DNA from: Candidatus Reidiella endopervernicosa
Lineage (GTDB): Bacteria; Pseudomonadota; Gammaproteobacteria; GCF-013343005
Length of the DNA stretch: 64,000 nt
Direction: 5' to 3'
NCBI RefSeq assembly: GCF_013343005.1
Contig: NZ_CP054491.1
Coordinates: 2,400,501 to 2,464,500, forward strand
Positions 7,850-17,473 of the stretch are shown here, one piece after another (the stretch's first letter is position 1; each line of letters begins with the position of its first letter). The notes under the pieces are model-generated. The model saw only the letters and a program-made list of their open reading frames with translations, was not told the DNA's origin and did no database searches. The position numbers and the translations under genes were made by a program.

Positions 7850-10800
7850 CTAGATAGGATCACTACAGACTTCACCACTGATCTCACTGCCATCAACATC
7901 GATGCTGGTGTTATCGGGCGTGGAATCGACTTCACATACAATTGCACCATCGTCGACAGCATCTTCCTCAGTAATATTGGTATTACTCAGCTCCACATCC
8001 TGGAATGTATCACTGAAGCTGCCATCATTATTTACATAGACGGAAGGACCATAGACGCCAGACTCCAATGTATCGCCGCTGAAGCTTACATCCTGATCCA
8101 CCAGACCATAATCACCATCTGCATCGATTCTTACCGGGATGCCATAACCCTCTCCTGCGTACTCATCAAAGCCAATCATATTATCACTCAGTGTGACATC
8201 CTGGGTTACATTGCCGCCATAGGGGGCATCGCCACCATCCGCAACAATATTGAGTGAGTACGTGCCATAGACGGGATCATGAAGTCTGGAACCAGAGGTA
8301 ATTGTATTGCCTGACAGGGTGGCTGTTTGATTAGTGACACCATAATCGTCAGCAACAGCAATCAGTCCGTTACCATACGCACTATCGATAACATTATCGG
8401 TCAAAGTGACCGTCTGATGCGATGTAGAGCCATAGTCACTACTGACTACGAAGTAGGCGCCAACAGCATTAATATTATCGAGTCCCTCATACTTGGAACC
8501 GATAATACTGCTATCCATGGTGACGGTCTGTTCAGTAAATCCGGTCAGATCACCATACTCCACCTCACCAACAATCGAACCGAGAGAGTAAGGAGACTCT
8601 TCTAAATATTTACCTGCCGATGCCAGCAACCCGATACCGTAGCCGTCGATTCGAGTTCCATTCTCGATGGTCAGATTCTGCTCAGTGTAGCCACCTTCGC
8701 CTGCAGAGGCATTCGCCAGTACACCAACGCCATAACCAAATACAACAGAGTCATCCAGCGTGACATTCTGCGTTGATGAACTTCCATACTTGGAGAAGAC
8801 GGTGGTGGTCATACCAGAGAAGAAACCTGTGAACTGGTCATTCTCTGACATAATCGTCTGCGTGCTTACACCGTATCCGAAACTTTCGGTATGTGCATAG
8901 AGACCATGGGCGACTCCGTAGGCCATATTGTCAGACATCGTAATGGTCTGGGCCGATCCGTAACCCGAGCCCGCGTCGCCACCTACAGGTACCCCATCTT
9001 CCCATTCATCGAATGCGTCTCCAGCAAGGTTGACCGCCATCACAGGAACGCTGTAGGACAAGACAACATTACCATCAAGATTGACATTCTGTACGCCGTA
9101 GGACCCTTCATGCTGAGCATCGTTATAGGCCAACACTGCAGGATTATCAGTAACGATCCAGTTATCTTCAAGGCTGACCGTCTGAGTTGAGATAGCACCG
9201 TACTTGGCGCTATTACTCATAACAACGCCGTAACCCGGACCGTAGATGTAATTGTTGCTGAATGAGACCGTCTGTGACCGACGCACCTTCAGAACCCTCG
9301 GCGGTTAGAGCAATAGCAGTACCGTAGTCGTCTGTATAGAAGGTGTTATTGGCGATCGTGCCCATAGTCGACACATCAGGTCCGTCAGAGAAATTATGGA
9401 TCTCATTCCCGTAGTTCCTGCAGCACCACTGAAGATATTGTGGTGGATATTAAAATCTGTGTTGTTGTCAGCCAGAATTCCGGTTGCATTTCCGGCAAAC
9501 CTAAGGCCCATCACGGTATTGCTGTCATTCAGGCGACCACTAACACCGCCATCAAACTCGCCCCCTTCAAGGGTAGGCATGTTTGACGATCCCAGCTCCA
9601 GCGGATCGCCGTTACCATCGTCTAGAATGTCGAGTAACTGATAACCTTGGCCCCAGAGAGTCTGACCATATTCGAGGGAGAAGGATTCTGTGTCGTAGGG
9701 AGAACTACCTTCATGGACGAAAATCAGCGCCCCTTCACTACCCTCACAGCGACCGGCATTACAATCCCCTACCGTCTCGTAGGGATTCGTTGCGCTACCA
9801 TCACCACCACCTTCACCACCTTCATTGTCGATGTGAATTACATCATCACTGTAGAGGGTACCGAAGTTACGGTTTTCGCTATCGGTCGGACCGGTGGTGA
9901 CGATATCGGGATCGCGACGGACCGGATCCATCATGCGCTCATTGAGCGTACGAATAGCACTCTTGCTCTTGTGGCCGAAGCTGTAACGAATCTCAGCGTA
10001 GTACTGCACATCACGCTGATCATCCTGCTGCACCTGAAGACCGAAGATCAGATTCTGCTGCGGACGCACCTCAAGACGAGCCCCCATGCCGGTAACGGTG
10101 GTATCGAGGTCACCACTAAAACGATAACCGCTGAGGAAGGCGCGGGTTTCAACTTCGTTTGAAACAGGCAGCAGACGGCCAATCTCGATATCACCACCGG
10201 CCAGTGCTTCTTCGTAGACACCACTACGGATCAGCGATGTACCCGAGAACCAGCCCTTGTTACCGACACCGACATACTGTTTATCAGTGATTGGATAGTA
10301 GTAGTTGGCGCGGAAGTCCCAGGTGTCGCTCAGCGCCTCAAAACCAAAGGTCAACTGGTCATAGACCTCTTTACTGCGCGATTGACGCTTGTCGAATGAG
10401 CCGAAACCACCGATGAGCCAGTTGTTAGAATCGTTGAACCAGCGACGTCCCAGAGCGACGTTGGCTTCCATCGCTGACCGCCATGGAGAGCGAAGTGAGG
10501 GCGGTTAGTCCCCGATAGTCGACGCCGTCTGTATATTCGTAGTTGAGAGCGCGAGCGAACGACGGAGAAGATGCAGCAGCGGCTTTATGTCGGCGTAGAG
10601 TCACTGAGGGAGTTGTGTAGAGCCGCGAAGAGGTGATTACGCAACGAACGCAGGACGGTCGGGGCGCCGCAGGCATAAACGGTCGCGTTAAGTATTTGCC
10701 GCTTGCTTGGGCTTGATGCCCAAAACAAACTTTCGCAAAAATAGCGACTCCCCGGCGTTTCCTTGTTGGTCCCAGTGAACTTAATATCAGTAAACCAGAG

Positions 10801-11037
10801 CGAGTCTTCACGGCGAGCCATCGCGAAAACAGCTTCCACGCCAACCAGTGCACGTCGATTGCCAGGTTTGAAGTAGGTTTCAATATTGACCGCATTGCTG
10901 GCCAGAGCCTGTGCCTCTGGCAGCATAGCCATTGCGACAGCTGCTGCAATCATGGTGTGTTTGAAGTGGGGAGATCGTTTCTGTCTTTCGTTACGTGCGA
11001 CAACCTGTGCTTTTGTACGGCTACGACGATGGCTCAT
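7850..11037 (-). pseudogene. inverse autotransporter adhesin (intimin/invasin-type barrel plus beta-helix repeats), interrupted
   Basis: Read from ATG 11037 (after GAGAGG), the product begins with MSHRRSRTKAQ and a long signal region. An inverse-autotransporter beta-barrel follows, with motifs such as GFGSFDKR, ANYYYPITD, GVGNKGWFSG and YYAEIRYSFG. Next come about twelve imperfect 25-45 residue repeats built on Q(T/N/D)VTLSDN, as in a parallel beta-helix passenger. Three lesions break it. Repeat element copy 8 is inserted after codon ACG; removing 10472-10755 gives KET-MEANVALGRRWF in frame. Two compensating one-base indels near 9.42 and 9.29 kb shift about 125 bp. Without the element the gene is 968 codons. 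An outer-membrane adhesin role is inferred from the family. Confidence 0.75.
10472..10755 (-). mobile_element. repeat element E283, copy 8 (inside adhesin gene, sense)
   Basis: A 284-bp member of the 11-copy family. It has the 5' end CCGGGGAGTCGC and the 3' end GGCGGTCAGCG on the minus strand. The left-hairpin arms are mixed: a type A 5' arm (GTTTG) and a type B 3' arm (CAAGC), which pair through a G-U wobble. The right end is type A. Excision restores the adhesin reading frame. Confidence 0.9.
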
Positions 11038-11338
11038 TGAGAAACCTCTCCATGGAATTGTTGTTTTGTCACAAACGATCATTAAAGATGAACGTCGATC
11101 ATAAGAATTTGCATAATTCTAGTCACAATTCCTGAAAATAACAACTAAACCCACCATTTATCATTCAAACAACAAACTCAATAATTACCCATATTACAAT
11201 CAGTTAGATAACATCTACTTTTCCAATGATGACATCAAAAATAAATCAGACCTGTTTGAGGCTAATAAGCTACAAAATAATCCCATTCTCAAATAGAGGA
11301 AAAAACTACTTACAGCACACATTTAGCTCACCTAAGCG
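11038..11338. other. AT-rich intergenic region
   Basis: About 300 bp of AT-rich sequence between the adhesin start and the end of the sulfotransferase gene, both on the minus strand. It must hold the adhesin promoter and probably the terminator of the upstream gene. I see no clear -35/-10 pair, intrinsic terminator or RNA gene. Confidence 0.5.
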
Positions 11339-13501
11339 CTATTCGACTGTATATCCAAGCGCTGAAATAGCCGGTTCGAGGATTGGAATAATCGCCTCAA
11401 GTTGTGTTCGGTAGTTCTTATATCGGAATACCGATCGGGTATAGAGCTTCTCAGTCACCTGCGCATAGCTGGCCGTTCTGGCAAAACGTTTGTTTTTGTG
11501 AAAATCGAGGCAGCGATCATCCCACTCCTCACCCACGAATTCGAGTAGCTCGCGGATATGGGTTTCAGGATTATCGACGATGTCCTCGTACCGAACCGCG
11601 TGATAACGCATATCGAGATTGGCTTTGTAATGCTCCACCAGCTCAAATATCAGAGCGTTCGGGGAGTCGCTATTTTGCGGAAGCTTGTTTTGGGCATCCA
11701 AGCCCAGCAAGCGGCAAATACTTAACGCGACCGTTTATGCCTACGGCGCCCCGACCGTCCTGCGTACGTTGCGTAATCACCTCTTCGCGGCTCTACACAA
11801 CTCCCTCAGTGACTCTACGCCGACATAAAGCCGCTGCTGCATCTTCTCCGTCGTTCGCTCACGCTCTCAACTACGAATAGGCAGACGGCGTCGACTATCG
11901 GGACTAACCGCCTTCGCTTCGCTATCCATGGCGGTCAGCGAGTGTTGTGCGGCACTAACCAGACTGTAGGAGCAGTTATCACCGTGAGTAAGATCATTGA
12001 AGTAGCTTGAAAGCACAACATCGAGAGGGTGACGAATCATATGAATAATGGGAGCGTCATTGAAGATCAGATTAATCAGTCCTAAATGCATCTCATTGAG
12101 CGGCATCTTGTCGGTAAAAAGCTTGGTCTCAGATCCAACGACACGATCGGCTATCGCATTGCAGAGGTAGTACTCACGCAGACTCTTCAACCCCGCCTCG
12201 AGCGTTGACTGATCCAGCTTGCTGAGAAATTCGGGAAACTCCCCTCTTCTTCCCAGCAGTGTGGGAGCTAGTTGACTGATACGCCACAAATAGGTGAGTT
12301 CATCGCCTGCCGAAATATTCGGGTGGGAAGTTAAGATCTGCTCGACCATCGTTGTACCAGAACGTGGGAAGCCAACAATAAACAGGGGGGTGGCCTGCTC
12401 TGGAACATCGGGATCATTACCGCAACACGGTATCTCCTTGATTCGACGTGCTTGATAAAACTGCTCGTAACGCTCAACAGTAGTTCGATTGGATGCGCTA
12501 TCGTATATCGACTCTCTCGTTTTCCGAATCAGGCTATTCGATTGATCGATGGCGACAAACGCCTCGTCAAATCTTTTCAATTTATCGAGCACCTGTGCGC
12601 GCTCATTGAAGTAACTAATTAAGAAAACATCCTTCTCATCCTCAACATCGATGCCATTAAGCTTTTCCAGAGCCTCCTCGAGTCGCCCTTCACGCCGCAA
12701 GAGTGTCGACTCAAGCACCAGACACGCCTTGTCAGAGGAGACCTTCCTTGCACGCTCTACAAGATCCCAGGCGGTATCAAAATGCTTCAATGACTCTTCA
12801 AGCTTGGCCCAGGTCAGTAGATTGACGGCGTTATCCGGTTCGAGCGCGACCGCTTTTCGATAGAAAGCGGCTGACTCCTCAATTTTTCCTTGCTGTTTTA
12901 GTACAAAGGCGAGATTGGCACAGAGCTTTCCAACCGGAATGTGTTGACTCAAGGCCTGTTTATAATGGTATTCAGCACCATCAGGCTGATGCATCTCTGC
13001 CAACACCATTCCCAGAACATTATGTGCTTGCGGATTGGTCGGGCGGATTCCAACAGCACGCCGAGCACAGCGTTCAGCCTCAGCATATCGTTTTAAATTA
13101 AGCAGCGTTTGGGCTGCATCACAGAGAAAGGCATCGCTTTCTGGACTGAGCATGACCAGCCTTGCCTGAAGATCGACCAGCTCATCACTGCTCACTTTGC
13201 GGGCTTTCATCAACCCAACCAACATACGCAGAGGGTCGATAGCCTTTGGAATTTCACTAATTAATTGTTGCAAACGATGCTCGGCAGCCTCTTGATCACC
13301 ACCATCCGTCAATGCCTTGGCAGCACTCATACCCTCTTCGATATGCTTGATGATGTGAGGTGGCACACCGCTTTTCTGAGACTGCTGATGTCGTGATACC
13401 GAACTGTTCTCTATCTCTCCACAGCAGTCTTTAAATTTCTTACCGCTACCGCATGGGCACGGACCATTTCTTGTTGGTGTTGTTGCTTGCTGCTGATTCA
13501 T
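11339..13501 (-). CDS. SEC-C / TPR / sulfotransferase protein, split by a repeat element
   Basis: The N-terminus has a SEC-C zinc motif (NGPCPCGSGKKFKDCC, residues about 12-27). A TPR array follows to about residue 300, then a sulfotransferase domain. The PAPS 5'-phosphosulfate loop is FIVGFPRSGTTMVEQ, and the 3'-phosphate motif is IHMIRHPLDVVLSSYF. The gene is cut by repeat copy 7 (antisense). With 11659-11940 removed the frame runs SAAQH-YALIFELVEHY and the protein has 626 residues, matching the conserved AA..Y tract of the family. As it stands, translation from 13501 ends inside the element and the last ~110 residues are separated. TPR-sulfotransferases sulfate peptides or glycans in other systems; the target here is unknown. 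Confidence 0.8.
11659..11940 (+). mobile_element. repeat element E283, copy 7 (inside sulfotransferase gene, antisense)
   Basis: A 282-bp copy beginning TCGGGGAGTCGC and ending GGTCAGCG on the plus strand, while its host gene is on the minus strand. The stem arms are type B (GCTTG with CAAGC), and so is the right end. Its antisense position is strong evidence against a purely RNA-splicing life cycle. Confidence 0.9.
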
Positions 13502-13521
13502 TAAAGGTAATCTCTATCCTT

Positions 13522-13804
13522 CGCTGACCGCCATGGAGAGCGAAGTGAGGGCGGTTAGTCCCCGATAGTCGACGCCGTCTGCCTATTCGTAGTTGAGAGC
13601 GCGAGCGAACGACGGAGAAGATGCAGCAGCGGCTTTATGTCGGCGTAGAGTCACTGAGGGAGTTGTGTAGAGCCGCGAAGAGGTGATTACGCAACGTACG
13701 CAGGACGGTCGGGGCGCCGCAGGCATAAACGGTCGCGTGAAGTTTTTGCTGTTTGCTTGGGCTTGGATGCCCAAAACAAACTTTCGCAAAATAGCGACTC
13801 CCGG
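13522..13804 (-). mobile_element. repeat element E283, copy 9 (intergenic)
   Basis: A 283-bp type A copy (GTTTG with CAAAC; right end type A) between the sulfotransferase start (13501) and the HIT gene end (13845). It lies in the same orientation as both genes. It occupies the space where the sulfotransferase promoter should be, so it may separate the gene from its promoter or provide one. Confidence 0.9.
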
Positions 13805-13844
13805 AGGTATCTCAGATTTGAGCATCGTCGTGTGACGACCAGAA

Positions 13845-14198
13845 TTAACCCGGTGGCCAGCCCAGCCTGCGACCACCGAGCAGGTGGAGGTGGATATGAA
13901 ATACTGTCTGACCGGCGTCAGCATTACAGTTCATCACCGTCCGATAACCACTATCAGCAAGCCCCTCTGTAGCAGCGATTTTCTGGGCTGCTATATAGAG
14001 TCGACCAACAAGCTGCTCATGTTCGTGATCAAGATCGTTGATCGTCGATAGGTGCTGCTTGGGAATAATTAAAACGTGGGTTGGTGCCTGGGGATTGATA
14101 TCCCGGAAGGCGAGCACCTGCTCATCCTCGTAGACGCACTGTGGCTCTATCTCACCAGCCACCATTTTACAAAACAGACACTCTTCCATAGTTATCAT
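13845..14198 (-). CDS. HIT family nucleotide-binding protein
   Basis: A 117-residue histidine-triad protein. It has the N-terminal CLFCKMVAGEIE with a zinc-type CxxC, the core APTHVLIIPKQH, and the active-site triad HIHLHLL followed by GGRRLGWPPG. HinT/Ycf-type members hydrolyse purine nucleoside phosphoramidates. Either ATG 14198 or ATG 14189 (MEECLFCK) can be the start; the second gives the usual family N-terminus. It lies just downstream of recR on the same strand. Confidence 0.9.
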   Translation of the reverse strand: MITMEECLFCKMVAGEIEPQCVYEDEQVLAFRDINPQAPTHVLIIPKQHLSTINDLDHEHEQLVGRLYIAAQKIAATEGLADSGYRTVMNCNADAGQTVFHIHLHLLGGRRLGWPPG

Positions 14199-14256
14199 TA
14201 ATAACAGTTGGTTACGTTAATCTTAGTAAAGACATTTTCAGGAAATAGTTAGACCA

Positions 14257-14847
14257 CTAAACCGATTGGCGCCCCGCCAGTGCATGGGCAAGCGTGCCAC
14301 CATCGATATACTCCAGCTCACCGCCAATCGGAACGCCGTGGGCAATACGGCTGGCACGGATCTCGCGTTTGTGTGCCATCTCGCCCACATAGTGAGCGGT
14401 CGCTTCACCCTCAACCGTCGAGTTGGTTGCAAGAATCAACTCATCAATTCCACCTCTATCGAGGTGATCTGCCAGCTTTTGCAACCCAAGCTCCTCTGGC
14501 CCGATTCCATCAAGTGGTGAGAGGTGCCCCATCAAGACGTAGTAACGACCACGATACCCGGTTGCCTCGATCGCCAGCACATCAGCTGGGGTCTCAACAA
14601 TACAGAGCAACGAGCCGTCACGTCCCTGATTTGAACAGATCTCACACTCATCGTGCTCGGTGAGGGTATTGCAGATACGGCAGTGGCCGACATGTTCCAT
14701 CGCCTCAACCAAGGCATGAGCAAGTTTGTTGCCACCCTCTCGGTTGCGTTCAAGCAGATGGTAGGCCATGCGCTGCGCCGATTTCGGCCCAACACCGGGC
14801 AGACAGCGAAGCGTATCGATCAGCTGGGAGATCAGGTCCTTTGACAC
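14257..14847 (-). CDS. recR: recombination mediator RecR
   Basis: A 196-residue RecR. It has the helix-hairpin-helix region [17 protein letters not shown], the four-cysteine zinc finger (Cys56, 59, 68, 71), and a Toprim domain with [15 protein letters not shown] and [12 protein letters not shown]. It acts with RecF/RecO in loading RecA at gaps. It is 9 bp downstream of ybaB in the conserved dnaX-ybaB-recR operon. Confidence 0.96.
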   Translation of the reverse strand: MSKDLISQLIDTLRCLPGVGPKSAQRMAYHLLERNREGGNKLAHALVEAMEHVGHCRICNTLTEHDECEICSNQGRDGSLLCIVETPADVLAIEATGYRGRYYVLMGHLSPLDGIGPEELGLQKLADHLDRGGIDELILATNSTVEGEATAHYVGEMAHKREIRASRIAHGVPIGGELEYIDGGTLAHALAGRQSV

Positions 14848-14856
14848 GACCGTAAT

Positions 14857-15180
14857 CTAAAAGGGGAGTTTAAAACCAGGTGGAAGCTGCATCCCACCCA
14901 TTGAGCCACTCATCTGCTCCTGGGTAGCCGCCTCAACCTTATGGGCCGCATCATTGACCGCAGCAGCGATCAGATCCTCCAGCATCTCCTTATCGTCACC
15001 GACAAGGGAATCATCAATCGAGACTCGACGCAGCTCATGTTTACCGGTCATCACAACCTTCACCATGCCGCCGCCCGATTCACCGGTAATCTCCATATTG
15101 GCCAGCTCAGCCTGCGCCTTTTCCATATTGGCCTGCATCTGCTGAGCCTGCTTCATCAGGTTACCTAGTCCACCTTTCAT
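14857..15180 (-). CDS. ybaB: YbaB/EbfC nucleoid-associated protein
   Basis: A 107-residue protein starting [21 protein letters not shown] (first 20 residues are diagnostic) with the conserved [17 protein letters not shown] and a Met/Gly-rich C-terminus. It forms dimers that bind DNA without strong sequence preference. It is conserved between dnaX and recR, as here. Confidence 0.95.
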   Translation of the reverse strand: MKGGLGNLMKQAQQMQANMEKAQAELANMEITGESGGGMVKVVMTGKHELRRVSIDDSLVGDDKEMLEDLIAAAVNDAAHKVEAATQEQMSGSMGGMQLPPGFKLPF

Positions 15181-15254
15181 TGCCTGTTCCTCTATCTATT
15201 CCGGTCCACAATATAGTGGACAGTGATTACTGAATTTATCTGATATCGATAGTA

Positions 15255-17051
15255 CTAATAGTCGATCGGACGCACCGAATCCTGATGCAAAGTTGCATCA
15301 AAAACATCCACTATCTCTTTGACATTTATATCTTTTTGCATCGACTCCACTGCAGCCTGATGACGCTCTTCACGATTTCGAACCTGCGCCTGTGCCGGTG
15401 TCTCTGCCACCGGCTTTTCAACCTTAATGACTAGACGGGTGCTCTTTCCCAGATAGTTTTCCAATCCCTTATGTAGACGCTGCTCAACGCTCTGACTACG
15501 CAGATGCTCAGCTGCCGGATCGAGCTGTAGAGTAACGCTACTTTGATCCGCCTCAACAAAGAGGCAATTGTTAGCGAGATGGACGGATGCACCACTCAAA
15601 CCTAAGGCTGTAACCACATCAGGCCAGCTGCACTCAGGTGGTAATGGCGCCTTAGCGGCGGTTGCAGCGGGGGGCGTTTCTGGTTCGGCCACCGGAGCTT
15701 GATAAACGGGGGCTTCACTCGGCCTCTTCTCAGCAGCGGGCTGAGCCGCCTTTTGTGCAGTTGCTGCAGAGAGCGCTGAGCGAGCGCGTGAAATGGGGCT
15801 CGATCCCTCAGTCGGTTCAGACACAGCTTCACGATTAACACCCGGCTGAGATGCCGCTGGGGCTGCTGAGGGTGCAGCCTCTGTGCGAGCAGGCCGTGGC
15901 GTACTACGCGGCGCAGCCTCACGACGAGCAACCGGACGATCGCCTCCCCCACTAGTCGTCCCACTCTCTTCAGGTGAGAATGCCAACATCCGCAGCAATA
16001 CCATCTCAAAACCGCTACGCGCCACTGGAGCCAGCGGTAGGTCTCGTCGACCGATCAGGGCGATCTGGTAGTAGAGCTGCAACTCTTCGGCATCAAAGCG
16101 GTTCGCCAGTTCGATAACGGCGTCTCGATCACCATAGGTGTCGTCAATGGCCTCGGGAATCGTCTGTGCAAGGGCGATGCGGTGCAACAGGGTGATAACC
16201 TCATTCAGCAGTCCGGCATAATCGGGGGAGAATTCTGATAGCTGCTCAACCTTGGCAAAGATCGGCTGAGGATCCTGATCGGCCAATGCGCTGACCAATT
16301 CAATCACATGCTCCTGCTCGATCGTACCGAGCATTGCACGCGTCTCCGCCTCCGAGACGATACCGCCGCCAAAGGCGATCGCCTGATCGAGCAGACTGAG
16401 CGCATCACGCATTGAGCCATCGGCAGCCCTGGCGAGTAGTCCCAGCGCGGGTTGATCGAAGTTGATCGCCTCCTTCCCCAGGAGAAGCTCCAGATATCCG
16501 CCAATGCGACTCACGGGCAGACGCTTGAGATTGAACTGCAGACAGCGTGAAAGAATCGTCACGGGAAGTTTCTGCGGATCGGTGGTCGCCAACAGAAATT
16601 TCACATGTGGCGGTGGCTCTTCAAGGGTCTTCAGCAGTGCATTGAAGCTGTGGTTGGAGAGCATGTGCACCTCATCCACCAGATAGACCTTGTAGCGTCC
16701 GCGTGTCGGTGCGTACTGCACGTTCTCGAGTAGCTCACGTGTATCTTCGACCTTGGTCCTGGATGCCGCATCGACCTCGATCAGGTCGATAAACCGTCCC
16801 TCATCGATCTCAGTACAGGCCGCGCACTCACCGCAGGGTGTTGAAGTAACTCCCTGTTCACAATTAAGCGACTTGGCGAGAATACGTGCGATAGTCGTCT
16901 TGCCAACACCTCGTGTACCGGTGAAGAGAAAGGCGTGGTGAACGCGGTCGTTATCGAGTGCATTGATCAGCGCACGAAGTACGTGCTCCTGCCCAACCAT
17001 CTCGCTGAAATTGCGTGGTCGCCACTTACGGGCGAGAACCTGATAGCTCAT
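15255..17051 (-). CDS. dnaX: DNA polymerase III subunit gamma/tau
   Basis: A 598-residue clamp-loader ATPase. It has Walker A GTRGVGKTTIA, the zinc site within CEQGVTSTPCGECAAC, Walker B VYLVDEVHML, and sensor 1/arginine-finger motif TILSRCLQFNLKRL. A Pro/Ala-rich linker (about residues 375-465) leads to the tau C-terminal region. I did not see a clear slippery heptamer with a stem-loop for making gamma. The gene sits downstream of the SRP RNA gene and upstream of ybaB and recR. Confidence 0.95.
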   Translation of the reverse strand: MSYQVLARKWRPRNFSEMVGQEHVLRALINALDNDRVHHAFLFTGTRGVGKTTIARILAKSLNCEQGVTSTPCGECAACTEIDEGRFIDLIEVDAASRTKVEDTRELLENVQYAPTRGRYKVYLVDEVHMLSNHSFNALLKTLEEPPPHVKFLLATTDPQKLPVTILSRCLQFNLKRLPVSRIGGYLELLLGKEAINFDQPALGLLARAADGSMRDALSLLDQAIAFGGGIVSEAETRAMLGTIEQEHVIELVSALADQDPQPIFAKVEQLSEFSPDYAGLLNEVITLLHRIALAQTIPEAIDDTYGDRDAVIELANRFDAEELQLYYQIALIGRRDLPLAPVARSGFEMVLLRMLAFSPEESGTTSGGGDRPVARREAAPRSTPRPARTEAAPSAAPAASQPGVNREAVSEPTEGSSPISRARSALSAATAQKAAQPAAEKRPSEAPVYQAPVAEPETPPAATAAKAPLPPECSWPDVVTALGLSGASVHLANNCLFVEADQSSVTLQLDPAAEHLRSQSVEQRLHKGLENYLGKSTRLVIKVEKPVAETPAQAQVRNREERHQAAVESMQKDINVKEIVDVFDATLHQDSVRPIDY

Positions 17052-17196
17052 CTGGAATCAGCTGAAATCCGAGTCGAATAGAAGGAGCAAATATACAGGA
17101 TTAGGGGATGTAGGCGCCAGCGCAGAACATGGCATTGCGAATCGACACACAATGCACATAACGCAACAAAACAGGCTTTGATATCAGTAAAAATGG

Positions 17197-17309
17197 AGGC
17201 AACCGATGCCAGCCACACCTCGGCGCCCGAATCCACTGCTGCGGCTGCTCCCTTCCAGGCCTGACCGGATTCACAGTTTCTCGTCGCGAGGGGACCAACA
17301 CCGGTCACC
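17197..17309 (-). ncRNA. ffs: signal recognition particle 4.5S RNA
   Basis: The minus strand carries the SRP core GGTCAGGCCTGGAAGG followed by GAGCAGCCGCAGCAG, the Ffh-binding apical loop and symmetric internal loop. Outer ends GGTGACCGGT and ATCGGTTGCC pair over ten base pairs, which sets the limits. Its place just upstream of dnaX is the usual one in gammaproteobacteria. Mature ends are estimated from the pairing. Confidence 0.9.
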
Positions 17310-17473
17310 AAAACTCGGTTCTGCTCTCCAGATGGAGTATTCAACCACGTTGGTGCTCACGTATCGGTAAATCTACGTTGCACTCAATTTGGGGTGATTG
17401 GCAGAGGAGCGAGAGAATATCAGATCCCCCATATAAGGCCAAGTTACCAGCCACAATCGATCTGCTGAACGAG

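Noticed and set aside
10472-10755. Target-site duplication at the element ends
   Set aside because: The bases flanking the element match in copies 2, 3 and 4 by one base only and differ in the others, so no consistent duplication exists.
17101-17344. Short frames upstream of dnaX
   Set aside because: They overlap the SRP RNA gene and have no coding features.
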